This document shows positions 1-11,809 of a DNA stretch of 64,000 nucleotides, piece by piece. The notes under the pieces were generated by a model. That model saw nothing but the letters and a program-made list of their open reading frames with translations. It ran no database searches and was not told the DNA's origin. Each line of letters starts with the position of its first letter. The first letter of the stretch is position 1. The DNA is from Oryzias latipes (Eukaryota > Chordata > Actinopteri > Beloniformes > Adrianichthyidae): assembly GCF_002234675.1 (NCBI RefSeq), contig NC_019866.2:23343455-23407454 (forward strand), in the 5' to 3' direction. The position numbers were made by a program, and so were the translations under genes.

Positions 1-1460
1 ATTATTTATCAATTTATTTGGAGAAATAAGACCCATTACATCAGAAAATCTCAACTAATTAAGGAATATAATTCGGGAGGTATAAAGACAATTGATTTTG
101 AATCAATGGTAGGAACCTTTAGAATAAAAAGGTTAAAACACTTTATGGCTAACCCTGACTTAATAAGGTTTCACATTCCCAAAAACATCTTTAAAAATGT
201 AGGTCGATTCGATTTTTTACGGATATGTGACTTTGAAATTTCCAAACTTCCTATAAAGATTTCAGAATTTCACAAACAAGTACTTTTCCACTGGAAAGTG
301 ATATTTAGTCACAATTTCACTCCTCACTGCGCCACCCTGTGGAACAACAAAGTAATTACCCCAAACTGGAAGACAATGTTTCATCAGAATTGGTTTGACC
401 ACAATATTATTTTTGTACGCAAAATTCTTGATTTGAATGGAGAAATTCTTCAATAAACAACTTTAAAAGCAAAAATGATATCAAATGTTCAACCAAGGAA
501 TTTCAGAAAACCTGCAGATCAATTCTAATTCCTCCAATACATAAAAAAAATACAATATTTTCTTCCAATATTCAAATTATACTACCAAACTTAGTAATAG
601 CTGAAATAAAACTTAATAAAAAAACGTGATAATAAATACCTAAACAAATCCTTTAAAGGTAAATTCGTTATGACTCGTGACCGAAGGAACCCAAACGCAG
701 GAAGGAAGAACTCAAAACTCAAGTAGACTGTCACAGATTTACCCGAATTCTCAAAGAAGACAAACATCCAGTTGTACAAACAAACAGGACTCTGCGACAC
801 TGAAAACAACAAGGACAGAAACTTAAATACCAAACCACATAATCAGGAAACTGAAAACAGCTGAGAGAAACAGGTGAACACATAGAAGGGAGAGGAGGAG
901 GGTGCAGCTGCCAGCTGACCCATGACAAAATTATACCGTGACTTTAACAGAAAAGTGAAATATAAAACCACTGAGAAACCTGTGACATCATGGAGCTCAA
1001 TATGGAAAGTCATAAAATGGCCAGTGGTCCCCAGACTTAAACAAATGCAGTTCAAAATGATAAACAATTATTACCCATCGGCAGAGGCATTTAGGAGTAT
1101 TTGGCTTTGAGGTTGATCCGTGGGATTTCTGTCATGTAGCCCCAGAAACAACCAGACAGCTGATTTTTTCATGTCCAGTATCTTAAGATTCTGACAAGAT
1201 GTTCATAATTGACTTAGTCAAAGAATGAACATCATTCATTTCACAGAAAAATATAATTATTCTAACAGGAAGTTGTCAAAAGAGACAAGAAAATCAGTGA
1301 ACATCCTCCTGATTTTGGGAAAATATCATTTTCATAAAAAAAAGTGGAAAAAAGAATGGTGGAATTTCATGTGTTTTAAAAATGAAGTCAGACTGTATTG
1401 TTGAGTTTGATTGAGGTGATAGAAATGTTCTGTAGTCATTCCCATTTGTTTGTATCTGTC
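1..1460 (+). mobile_element. Decayed non-LTR retrotransposon (L1/Tx1-like), ORF2 C-terminal remnant
   Basis: A 116-codon open stretch at 106-456 resembles the C-terminal part of L1/Tx1-type ORF2 (a run on the pattern SEFHKQVLFHWK, LWNN, then FVRKILDLNGE). A second piece at about 922-1110 continues it with a PRLKQMQFKMINNYYPS-like run. At 1108-1185, in another frame, comes a Cys/His segment of the type FCHVAPETTRQLIFSC, the knuckle that follows the reverse transcriptase in L1-like elements. The pieces are broken by frameshifts and stops, and about 480-900 is unrecognisable. The copy is dead and cut off by the window edge. The family is a judgement from motif pattern; the assignment to a non-LTR element is firmer than the clade. 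Confidence 0.7.
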
Positions 1461-2115
1461 TGTGTCTGTTAAGTCCCCTGACAATGATAGATAGAACAAT
1501 CTTTATTTGTCATTGTCACAGGAACAAAGAAACTAAAAGATGTGTAATATTTTGTTCAGCTGTAGAAAACTTTGTGTTGTTCCACATTTGTTTAAAAATA
1601 TTAAACCAATGAGCACATTTCATTTTTTAGTCTTTTTTTTTAAATAATTAATGACGTCTGCTTTGAATATTTAAGTGCACATCTCTCAGTGAAAAGAAAT
1701 TACTGCCTCTGCATTTTCCTCTTTTGGGTCTTCTGTCTAAAAATCTGAAATGTTTACATCTGCAAGTTTAACAGATTAGATGAAGAGTCCAGACTGAACC
1801 AAATTCCAGACTTCTGTACGTTGCCGGTGATGCCTGTCAGCATTTTTCTGCTTTGGTCCTGAATGTGGAATTGGATTGTAGACCATCAGTGTGAGTGGAG
1901 ATAACAATCAATTATTGAACAGAATGAGGCTGTATTTCAGTCTGCTGTTTCTTGGAAAAAGCAAAAAGTGCATTGTCATTTCAGCAGAGAGTCAGCACTT
2001 CAAACCAAATCCCTGAGTCATTCTCACTTGGTGGAAAAAGTCCTGTGCATCATCCATGACCATGGTTGAAGCTGTTCTCAATGTCTTATTTCAGTGATTG
2101 GTCAAAAGGTGAAAG

Positions 2116-2156
2116 TGACGTCATTTTGGTCACGAGATCAGCTCTGGGTATAAATA
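2116..2156 (+). promoter_or_regulatory. Ferritin promoter: CRE-like site and TATA box
   Basis: A palindromic TGACGTCA lies at 2116-2123 and a TATAAATA box at 2149-2156. Transcription would start about 25-30 bases after the TATA box, near 2180, which leaves the iron-responsive element at 2204-2239 close to the cap, as needed for IRP control of translation. The roles are inferred from sequence and spacing only. Confidence 0.7.
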
Positions 2157-2203
2157 CAGGGAGCAGCTCTCCTCCTCCTTCACACTCGTGGAGAAAGCTG
2201 AAA

Positions 2204-2239
2204 GGAGTTCTTGCTTCAACAGTGTTTGAACGGAGCTTC
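2204..2239 (+). promoter_or_regulatory. Iron-responsive element (IRE) in ferritin 5' UTR
   Basis: The stem-loop is canonical. The loop CAGTGT is at 2220-2225 and is closed by five perfect pairs (2215-2219 with 2226-2230). Below it is the ferritin-type internal loop, TGC (2212-2214) against C (2231). An eight-pair lower stem (2204-2211 with 2232-2239) includes G-U pairs. In known ferritin mRNAs this element binds IRP1/IRP2 when iron is low and blocks translation. It lies about 100 bases before the start codon and within some 40 bases of the probable cap site. Confidence 0.95.
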
Positions 2240-2339
2240 TTCTTCAACTGCTTCAATCCTGCTCTACTTGAACGCTGCCTAAAGAAGTTTATTTTTCTAC
2301 CGCCTTTTGTTAATAAAGCGAGAAAACCAACCAGCTGAA

Positions 2340-3192
2340 ATGGAGTCCCAGGTGCGTCAGAACTACCACCGTGACTGTGAGGCCGCCATCAACAGGATGG
2401 TCAACATGGAGCTGTTTGCTTCTTACACCTACACCTCTATGGTAAGACTTCTGGCTGTCTTAAAATGTTTTCTATCTATAGTTACAGGAAATCTAGTTAT
2501 TGGTTTTTACTTTGTGACTATGCAGCTGTGTTTTAGTCAGAAATCAATGACTGAATGGTCCAACGTCTGGTTGTGTCCCGTCTCTCCCTCACAGGCCTTC
2601 TACTTCGACCGTGACGATGTGGCCCTTCCAGGTTTCTCCCATTTCTTCAAGGAGAACAGCCACGAGGAGAAGGAGCACGCGGACAAACTGCTGTCCTTCC
2701 AGAACAAGAGAGGAGGACGCATCTTCCTGCAGGACGTCAAGGTCTGAACACGGACTCTGGTCTCCTACAAGCTAAATGTTTCTTCATTTGGGGTTCTGAA
2801 TGACTCATGTTGGTATCATGTCTGCTCCCACAGAAACCAGAGCGTGATGAGTGGGGCAGTGGGCTGGAAGCCATGCAGTGCGCCCTACAGCTGGAGAAGA
2901 ACGTCAACCAGGCTCTGCTGGACCTGCACAAGGTGGCCTCTGACCGCAATGACCCTCATGTAGGTTACATTCAACTCCTTCCACCAATTAAACTTGAATC
3001 TGAAGTAACTTTATTAAATATATGTATTTTTTCCAGCTGTGTGACTTCCTGGAGACTCACTACCTGAACGAACAGGTGGAGTCCATCAAGAAGATTGGTG
3101 ACCACATCACCAACCTCACCCGCATGGATGCTCACACCAACAAGATGGCAGAGTACCTGTTTGACAAGCACACCCTGGGCAGCAAAAGCTAA
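2340..3192 (+). CDS. Ferritin, middle (H-type) subunit, four coding exons
   Basis: Coding exons are 2340-2441, 2595-2741, 2834-2959 and 3037-3192. All introns are GT/AG in phase 0, and the protein is 176 aa. It folds as the 24-mer iron-storage shell in the cytosol and oxidises Fe(II) at a di-iron site. All ferroxidase residues are present: Glu24, Tyr31, Glu58/Glu59, His62, Glu104 and Gln138, three less than human H numbering because the N-terminus is shorter. It starts [20 protein letters not shown] and ends [10 protein letters not shown], the pattern of the fish and amphibian middle (M) subunit. Exon sizes of 147 and 126 nt match the vertebrate ferritin gene. The start is the first ATG after the IRE-bearing leader. 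A poly(A) signal AATAAA lies at 3322-3327. The gene looks intact and under IRP control. Confidence 0.97.
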
Positions 3193-3321
3193 AGGAAGAA
3201 CTGGAGGAACCTTCCAGATGCAGGCCTCAAACCGTCCTGCTCCGCCTGCTGAAAGACTGGAAAATGTATTAAATCTGTTTTCTGTGACTTTAGTATATCT
3301 TATCAATTTAACTTTACCATC

Positions 3322-3327
3322 AATAAA
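3322..3327 (+). terminator. Poly(A) signal of ferritin gene
   Basis: AATAAA lies 130 bases after the ferritin stop codon, the only canonical signal in the short 3' UTR. Confidence 0.8.
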
Positions 3328-3339
3328 CATTTGAGCTGG

Positions 3340-4149
3340 AGTCCTATCTTATGATTTTATTTAAACATGGTTGTCTCACTGCAGAAGCAAAAGTTTGAAT
3401 GTAGTTTTAGTACTTTAGATATTTTAACAGTTTTGCCCGTTATGGCCATGATTATTTATTCCAACCAAAAGATGGCAGCAAAACTTTAGTAGTAACCACT
3501 ATTGTACCTTTTGTTGAACAGTTGTGGTAGAGGGAAACAGCTGATGAGCAAGGGATGGAGAAGTTTGTTGTAGCGTGTAAAGGGGTCAAAGTCAATGTCT
3601 TGTTAAGGGGCACCACCTTCTTTAATGGACAAATTGCTCAATTTTGTATATGTATCAAAATTATATGAAAAACAGTTTAAAAGAGGAATCTTCAAAATCA
3701 ATCTCAAGACTTTAAGAAGTAAATTCTCTTTTGAAGGGATCTAATCACAAAGAACAAGATGAATGATGGATGCCTTTTTGACATTTCTTAGATTAGCATT
3801 AAAAAGATAAACGCTAATAAATAAACAGGCAGAATTCAATAATTTGAATGTGTGTGTGTCTGTATAAAGGTGACTTGGACTCGACTTTCAGACAGAGGTG
3901 GTTCTCCTGAGGCAGATGAGATGGACGAAAGCAGCAGCACCAGCTTTGGAATGAGGTTTAGGAGAAAAGTCCAAGTCTCTTATGGAACTTACCACAAAAT
4001 GCGGCTGAAGTTCTGGTGGTCCGCCGGGTTAACAAAGCCAAAAAGAGCTGATTGTTGAAGCCAGATCCTCAAACATCTTGATAAAATCTCCCAAAAGAGT
4101 TTTATGGCCTTGAAGCGACTAAGCCTTAGAATGTTTTCCTGATCATAGT
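3340..4149. other. Intergenic stretch without recognisable gene
   Basis: AT-rich spacer between ferritin and the Ty3-like relic. The open frame at 3852-4058 has no recognisable domain and no clear gene structure. Confidence 0.5.
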
Positions 4150-4660
4150 TGTCAGAACTCTGTCTCTCCCTCTCTGGTCACCAGTGGGAACCATCTCCAG
4201 AGCACCGAATGCACTTCATCTCCCAGCAACCCCAGCGAACACTCCTGAATGCCGCACACCTGACTCTCATTCACTCAACCACTCACAGTTTACGTAAGCA
4301 CTGCACTGAGCCACACTCAGTGCAAAGTATTGTTTGTGCCACTCTGCCTCCTAAATTTGTGCTTTTTTAAATAGCAGATTTAATTGACTAAAGTTTTCAG
4401 CACAACAGGAAAAAGAGTGAGTTTTGTTTATGTCTGTGTGGAGAAACGTGCTGCATCTGCGTTAGATTTGTCCCTGATGTTCTGTCTCTCTGTTTGCCTG
4501 CCCCAACTCTCACCTGGATCCTGACTACCCTGTCTCTCCTCTGATGATCTAATGCCTGTTACTGACCCCTGCCAGCCTGACCCTGATTTAGCTTTATGGA
4601 CTTTTAGCTGAGCTAATAAACCTGCTGCATTTTGATCCAGCCGTCTGCCTGTTCTTTACA
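4150..4660 (+). repeat. Probable 5' LTR of a Ty3/gypsy-like element
   Basis: The stretch starts TGTCAGAAC and ends TTCTTTACA, so it has TG...CA ends, and it lies directly before a gag-like sequence. An AATAAA at 4615-4620 sits near the 3' end, where an LTR poly(A) signal belongs. The segment 4340-4455 recurs at 6262-6375. The boundaries are inferred, because no clear primer-binding site or intact second LTR could be matched. Confidence 0.5.
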
Positions 4661-4677
4661 GAACTCTTTGCCAAACA

Positions 4678-5545
4678 TGGAAACATCAGCAGGAGTTCCT
4701 GGCCCGACGAACCCGATGGGGTTTGCTGCTTTGTTGCTGGAGTACAGTCGCCAATCCATTGTTTAACCTCTGCCACCGAAGCCATCATGTCATGGCTACA
4801 AATCAACCCCCCTGTCAATGACACATCTGCCACGAATCCTTCGGTCGCTCAGTCCTTAGCGGACGCCAGAGTTGGCGCCCCTAGAGGGACGCTCTCTTAT
4901 GTACCGCGACCGAGAAGGGCACTTCCGGACAAATTCAACGGAGACCCCAAGCAAGGCGTGGGGTTTTTTATACAGTGTGATCTGTTTCTGTGCCAGCAAT
5001 CTAGCCTTTATCCCCCAGAAGATGCCAAAGTGTCACTGGTGTGATCCCTCCTGACCGGAGAAGCGTGAGAGTGGATAGCTGCACTCTGGACTGGAGGATT
5101 GATACCTTTCCACTCCTACATTCACACAGCAACTTCTGGAGGTGTTTAACCACCCAGCGGACAGCAAAGATCCAGGTGAACAGTTATTTGGGATCAAACA
5201 GGGGCGACAGACCGCAGCCGCCTACTTGCCACGAATCCGGACTGTGTCGGGGCGCACAGATTGGACAAGCAGCTCGCAGGTGACAGCTTACCTCACCATC
5301 CCTCACCATCAAACTGGATAACCTGTTGAGAACCCGGCGGCCACGCAACCCAACCTCAGCCAATGTCATGCCCGTCTCACCTTTTCTCCCAGGGGCTGCT
5401 GGGTGGAGCCATGCAATTTGGCTCCACCCAGCTCCCTCCAGGGAAGAGAGCGAGGAGTTTCTACGAGAAGCAATGCCGCTACTGCGGCCAGCCTGGCCAC
5501 GTTTGCAACACCTGTCAGAGAGTGGGACACAAAGTGGGACACTGA
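4678..5545 (+). pseudogene. Broken Gag of a Sushi-like Ty3/gypsy retrotransposon
   Basis: Several frames joined by frameshifts and stops carry a Gag-like order. There is a start at 4678, then at about 4905-5040 a capsid-like region (KFNGDPKQGVGFFIQCDLF) of the type seen in Sushi-ichi and the domesticated PEG10/RTL proteins. A CCHC zinc knuckle reading CRYCGQPGHVCNTC follows at about 5476-5520. Stops occur soon after 5040, and the reading frame changes at least twice before the knuckle. No protease, reverse transcriptase or integrase follows, so the element is internally deleted and dead. Not a domesticated gene on this evidence, because the frame is not kept open. Confidence 0.65.
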
Positions 5546-6261
5546 CAGGACAGAAGACAACAGCACAACGAAATGAAGCACAAGGGGAATGTGGTAAAGG
5601 TCAAAGAAAGGATGAGATCTTTCCTATCAGACTGTATTTTGTCGAATATCCAGGACGTATATTTAACATAAAAAGTTACATATTTATCCAAAAGTACATG
5701 TTGTAAAACACTGTCCTTCATTTGGATCACTTGATATTCTTAGAGTTTATATTCTCATAAAGTTACAGTCATCTCCAACATTATAATTTGATTAAAAAAT
5801 AAAAATGCCCTTAATCCTTTCAGATTAACTGGGATTAGCCTCAGTGTTGACGGTGTTCCAGATGAAACTCTGGAGCAGATTATCTGACTCCTCAGAAAAC
5901 AGCTGCATTCATTCAAAAGGGAAAAAATAAAGAGACATGTTAAAGTTAAACAAACAGATATGAAAATAAATGGACAGCCTTCAGTTTAGAAAAAGGTTCA
6001 TGAGGCACAAAAATAACAAATGAAAATTTACAATTTTCCTCCATAAATATTGTATGAATGTCAATGTCTCAAATCAAATACTGCAATTCATCACAAACTA
6101 TGCTTTCAAGAGAAATCTGAAAACAATTTGATTCTCACAAACACTGTTTTTGTCTATTTGTCTCAGCTAAATATGCTACATCCGGATCAGATCTAGAAAT
6201 TATCAATGAAAAATGATGGTTTTTGATACTCCTATGTATCTCTTCTATTTGTTGTGTTCCT

Positions 6262-6375
6262 CAGTTCCACTAAATATGTGCTTTTTTATAGCAGATTTAG
6301 TTTTCAGCACAACAGGAAAAAGAGTACCGGTAAGTTTTGTATGTGTGTGTGTGGAGAAACGTACTGCATCTGCAG
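6262..6375 (+). repeat. Second copy of an LTR-internal segment
   Basis: About 110 bases closely resemble 4340-4455 in the same orientation, including a shared CAGCACAACAGGAAAAAGAG core and a following stretch through GTGGAGAAACGT. The position downstream of the gag relic fits a truncated 3' LTR, but an independent duplication is also possible. Confidence 0.5.
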
Positions 6376-9164
6376 AAACATGGAGGTCAAAGGAGTGATT
6401 TCTTTATTTTTTTCATCAGAAAGGGCTTGATCAGCTGTGATTTCTTCACCTGTTAGTAACACAAACTCCGTTGAAGTTCAGTGTGCAGATGTGAGCACAA
6501 GAACAAAGACTGCAGAAATGGAGCAAGTGCCTTAAAAATAGCAGCACGGATACTTGTTGGAATTAACTCAATTTATTGGGGGTCAAACCTTTAATTAAGA
6601 TCAAACCAACGTTGCTGAGGGAAGAGGAGCACGTCTGTCTGTGTGCGCTCTGCTCTTATTTGAACTAATCCTGAGCAAATTCCTAAAACACCACCTCCTG
6701 CTTTCCTGCAAACAAAAACAAAAAAATGATAGAAATCACAAAGAAGATCTTTTATTTTATTTTATTTTTTTTAGTTTCAAACAGCAAAATCTGCAGTCCT
6801 GTCTCTGCAGCTTTGAGCATGTAACCAGTAAAGACGGATCCGGTGAAGATTAACGCCGGAGGAAGAGGAGGAGGAGGAGGAGGAGAGGCTGCACATAACT
6901 ACATCTCACCACTCAGTGAACTGTTTGTCGTAACAGTAAAACAAAGGACGAAGAAAGAAGAAAGGAAGCAGAATTATGTGAGTTTGGATGATTTTCTCTC
7001 AGTTGTCAATATTTTTATGGGTTCATTTGCTGAGGAAGAGTTTTAGTTCCTAAAAGCTTTTCAGGGTAACTGTCATTGATCCTGCTTTTGATTTAAACCT
7101 CTGCTGTGCATCAGGAGGTTCATCTGCAGCATTTTCTGCTCAAAATGAATTTGTTTTCTTCTGAATTAACATCCCACGAATCAGACCTTTTTACTGCATC
7201 TACGGCCTTTTTTAGGTCTTCATTATTGGGTTTAACTAAACAGATTTGAGCAAAAGAAGAGTGTTTTCACTTGTCATGAAGTGGGGCTTGTTCCCAAAGT
7301 AGCACAGATTAGCAGAAGTGGATTATTGGAGGCTAAAGCAGTTCTGCTTGGAGAGCCTCTGCGCTCACGTGAAGTCACTTTCTGGAAATATAAAGACGCC
7401 TTGCTGTTTGCAAAGACTTTGATCCTGTTGGAACCAAAGTACAACATATTTTCAATATAATAATTTTTCCAAAATACACCTAAAACTGTACTAAAAAACT
7501 CAATTTGGTCATTTTCTTTAAAGCAAATTTTGAAATGAAACAGTTAAAATGTTTATACAAAACATATCAAACATGTACAGACTACTTAAAAATGTATAAA
7601 TCCAAAGAAAAGACGAGGTTAAAACAATTGCATTAAAAAAGCAATCCTCCCCTAAATGACCAAAGGGTATACTATCTTGTAATATTTGTTTTAAAGCTTT
7701 TTTTAAATACTTTTTTTAAAACCTTCACATTAAATACTAAATGAAAACGATAGTAATGGGCGCTGGGCGTCATTTCTGCTTCATTTTAAACAAACAAAGT
7801 GATTGGCTGACAGCTGAGGCTATAAGGGTTTTGAAGTTAATCTGACCAGAGAGATCTGTGTGTCAGAATGCTGACCCTGTTCAGAGTCCAGATTTTGAAG
7901 GAATATACCTGCATGTCTTCTATTGATATTAGTCTCTGAAGTTTAATACGTTTACTGCACGACCTGTGAGATTATGAAAGTCCTATGTATGGATCTGTGG
8001 AAGTTCAAGCCTGTGCAAAAGGGTTCATCAAACTAGTTAATACAAATCATCTCCAGTTTTAGGTGCTGTTGGTCCATGACAATTCTTTTTTGTGTTGTTT
8101 TTGATGGGTCATTGATTATTTTGGAAACTTCTTATAGTTTTTGATCCAAAGAAAGTACTGGATTTCCCAGTTTTTAATTCAACAACGTTGGTATAAGCTG
8201 TTTTTTCTTATTTAACCAGAACGCTTCCAGCCGTCATATTGTGTGATACATATTTTAGTCGTCTCTACTTATACAGAGCTAGTAGATGTGTCTGCCTGTC
8301 TGGATCTCTTCCTAACAAAGAACCTGGCTTTGGTGGAGGTTCTTAAAGTCTTCTAACAAAACTTTAGGCGCATTTTGAGCGGTTCAAGTGATAAGGGTGT
8401 CCAGTCTGAATGTTAGAAACGAGCAAATTAGACAATCAGAGCGTAGTTTGTGAGGACATCCTATGTATCACCTACAGACCGAGGGTGTGCGGCATTTCTG
8501 TGCAGTCAGTAAGGAGCCAGTACGCTCACCTTACCACACGCATGACAATGGTAGGTTCCATGCATGTGCTCCTCTTTAAGATGTGGTCGCTCCTCCGTAC
8601 GACCCTCCGGACAACCCAAAGACTCACACCACTCGTATGGGTGAATGTGACAAAAGGGCGTGTCAGACGTCCACTATGTACGTTTTGAGCACATGCGTGT
8701 TTTTCATTCGTCGAAGTGGGCAGATGTCTGTCGAGGGTTTTGGCCGGCGGGTTTTTGCATGAATTTGGTTTTGAGCTGTTCAGAAATTTTGGTTGGTTCA
8801 AAATTATGCAGTTCATCCGTATTTTGCGCAGTTAATACATATTTATTAAATAAATCTTACACAATTGCAGGTGATTTTTGTGAGATGCACACAAACTTTC
8901 TACGACTGTTCCATGTATGTCTAACGGACTTCTAACATGTGTACCACCTTTGTAGAACTTTTATATCACGTATACGGTGCACGTCCCATACGGAAAAGAA
9001 CTAGAGAAAAATCATAAGAAAACTTAGATCACCATGCAGTGTGTTTCACATATATTGAGCATCTTATAAGACTTATAAATCCTTTATATGAGAAACTCCT
9101 AAAAGTGCCCTTTTTCACATTCTTTTCATACATGACATTAAAAAGAATATATATCTAAAAATAA

Positions 9165-9200
<36 letters not shown>

Positions 9201-10029
9201 TTAATGAATTGCATACAAACAGCGCAGTAATCAAACACAATTCATGTTCTACGTCAATTTCTAAAAATGTTACATGGAAGACGAAAACTTTTCTCACGTG
9301 TTTCACGTATATTCAAATATGACAAATCTTATCTTAATTGTACGTAGTCGCTGTATGACACGGCCTTTAGATTTTTTCTGTGACTTCATAAGTGTGAGTA
9401 AGCCCCAGATCTTCACATGTTCTTCATCTGCTCAGGACTAGTTGTCATTTCTGTAAAGCGTTTTTGTCATTTGTGAAGTGCGTTTTATGTGTATCTGTTT
9501 TTGACCATCTTGCTTCCTTTTGGACTGTGGCCAGTGCTCTTCATCTTCCACGCCTCAGCAACACATTTCCTGTAGCAAACACGCCATCAGTAATGCCGTC
9601 TGAAACAAATCTGAATTCCTGTGTTTGTGATGTCCACATGGTCAGATCGTTTAAAATGAGTCACTGAGGCTTTAACATTTTTGGCTTCGACAAAATCCCG
9701 GAAACATTAAGTGGTTTGGAGGATTGTTTACCTTCAAACCAGAGAGACAGAGATTTTCTGGGTCAGATTATAGTCCCATAGTATGAATTGCTCTTTACGT
9801 TGGTCAGCTATGGGCCCTGCTGCTCAGTCCAGAGCTGCACACTCTGCTCGGTTTTATGTTTCCAGTTGTTGCATCAGTGGCAATAAAAAGTGACAAACTC
9901 TAAAGTTGTACTGAACAAGAAAACTGTGGAACACTGGGTAAACAGAGAACAACCAGTCATTCCAGCGTTTCACACTTTGTCTTTACCGCGTCAAATGAGG
10001 TCATATTCAAAGTTTATGGAGAGGACATT
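6376..10029. other. Long stretch without recognised gene
   Basis: No coding exon was recognised. A purine-rich (GGA)n run lies at about 6858-6888. It is followed at about 6972 by a GTGAGT donor-like site, so a non-coding first exon (for example of the downstream synaptotagmin) is conceivable but unproven. Around 8410-9370 the composition is less AT-rich with several short open frames, none recognisable. An (AT)n run lies at about 9168-9200. Confidence 0.4.
9168..9200. repeat. (AT)n microsatellite
   Basis: A run of alternating A and T of about 33 bases. Confidence 0.85.
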
Positions 10030-10375
10030 TCACTCCAAGATGAAGAAACATCAGTAAATACATTGAGCTGGATGACTATGTGATCAGGATGGACAGGATC
10101 AGGAATGAGAGCATTAGAGGGACAGGGCATGTTAGAGGTTTTCGAGAAAAATCTGGAGAGGCCAGACTGAGATGATTGGGACACGTCCAGAGGAGACGGT
10201 GAAGGATGCTAAGTCTAGAGCTGCCAGGCAGGAAGACTGGAAGAAGACCAAAGAGAAGGTTTCTGGATGCAGTGAAGGAAGACCTGAAGGTAGCTGGTGT
10301 TAGAGGAGAGGATGCAGAAGACAGGGTTAGATGGAGGAAGCTGATTGGCTGTGGCGACCCCTGAAGGAAAAAGCT
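10030..10375 (+). mobile_element. LINE fragment (reverse transcriptase C-terminal region)
   Basis: In broken frames this reads as the conserved tail after the reverse transcriptase of RTE/jockey-like LINEs. A RLRWFGHVQRR-like run (with a stop) is followed by a GRRPKRRFLDAVKEDLK-like run, then EDAEDRVRWRKLIGCGDP and a stop. Only this 3' part is present, as expected from 5' truncation. Confidence 0.65.
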
Positions 10376-10849
10376 GAAAGGAAAAAAGAAGATCTGGATG
10401 ACTAAGAATCTCCACTGATCACTTAAAAACTGATATTAAGTCCAAACAACCACATCTGAACCCCCACATCGTTTTTGATCATATTGAAAGCTTTTGAACT
10501 GAGGCTCATCCACTTTTTAGGATTAGTAAAGTTGAATGTGCTCTTTGACATGGTCACAAATAACCCCTCCTGACAGTTGCACTTCGTTAGAAATTATCAG
10601 CAGAAATCCCTCAAGGAATCTTGTTATGGAAATAACTAATAATATGATGAAATATAATGAAAAAAAATACTTTAGCAGGGACAGAAGCATGGCTTTTATA
10701 ATCCAGCAGTGATTAGACCCTGATCTGAGTATGGATTTCATGAGTTTTAGCAATCAAAAGTGTCTCATATTTGTCAGCCTTAGTTGACTTTCACTCCTAG
10801 ATAGAAAACATACGATATCCATATCCTATGTTTTAAATCCACAAGTAAG

Positions 10850-11805
10850 TGTTGGAAGAGAATTAGAATCTTTCATTAAGATTTTACTTGTCTGGCATCT
10901 CTGAAGACCGAAGAATATTAAGAATAAGAACACTGCAAGATGCAAGCCACTCATAAGCCTCAAGAATAGGAAGGCTAGATTGGACTTTGCTAAAAAGCAT
11001 CTAAAAAAGCCAACAGGGTTCTAAAAAAACATTCTTTGAACAGATGAAACCAAAATCAACCTCTACCAGAATGATGGCAAGAGAAAAGTATGGAGAAGGC
11101 GTGGAGAAGTTCATAATCCAAAGCACACCACATCATCAGTAAAACACGGTGGAGGCAGTGTGATGGTCTGGGCGTGCATGGCTGCTAGTGGCACTGGGAC
11201 ACTAGTGTTTATTGATGACGTGACACAGGACAGAAGCAGTCCAATGAATTCTGAGGTGTTCAGAGACAAACTGTCTGCGCAGATGCAGGTGAATGCAGCC
11301 AAACTGACTGGGCGGCGTTTCATAATCCAGATGGACAACGACCCAAAACATACAGCCAAAGCAACTCAGGAATTTATTAAAGCAAAGAAGTGGAATATTA
11401 TTGAATGGCCAAGTCAGTCACCTGTTCTTAACCCGATTGAGCAGCATTTCACTTGTTGGAGACTAAACTTGAGACAGAAAGGCCCACAAACAAACAGCAA
11501 CTGAAAGCTGCTGCAGTAAAGGCCTGGCAGAGCATTCAGAAGGAGAAAACCCAGCATCATTAATAATGACCATTTTGTTTTCAGTTATTTCATTTGTCCA
11601 ATTACTTACTGGATTGTGTTTAAAAAATGCTTTAGTTTTTCACATTTTTATGAAATCTTTTGGTTTAACCCATGGAATGAAAGCTGAAAGTCTGCACTTC
11701 AATGGCATCTGAGTTGTTTTCTATAAAATTCATTGTGGTAATGTAGAGAAACTAAATAAAAAAAAGTCTCTGTCCAAATATTTATGGTCCTGACTGTACG
11801 TGTCT
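10850..11805 (+). mobile_element. Degenerate Tc1-like DNA transposon
   Basis: The 114-codon open stretch 11160-11504 is the C-terminal half of a Tc1-family transposase. It has the DDE-region signatures MDNDPKHTA and WPSQSPVLNPIE. Upstream, 10880-11160 holds frame-broken N-terminal sequence, and downstream the frame shifts near 11460. The sequence near 11780-11805 (TATTTATGGTCCTGACTGTA) resembles the terminal inverted repeat of fish Tc1 elements. Inactive. Confidence 0.8.
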
Positions 11806-11809
11806 ATAT

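Noticed and set aside
2307..2747. 146-codon frame spanning ferritin exons 1-2
   Set aside because: It reads through intron 1; the spliced exons with GT/AG borders give the true ferritin protein.
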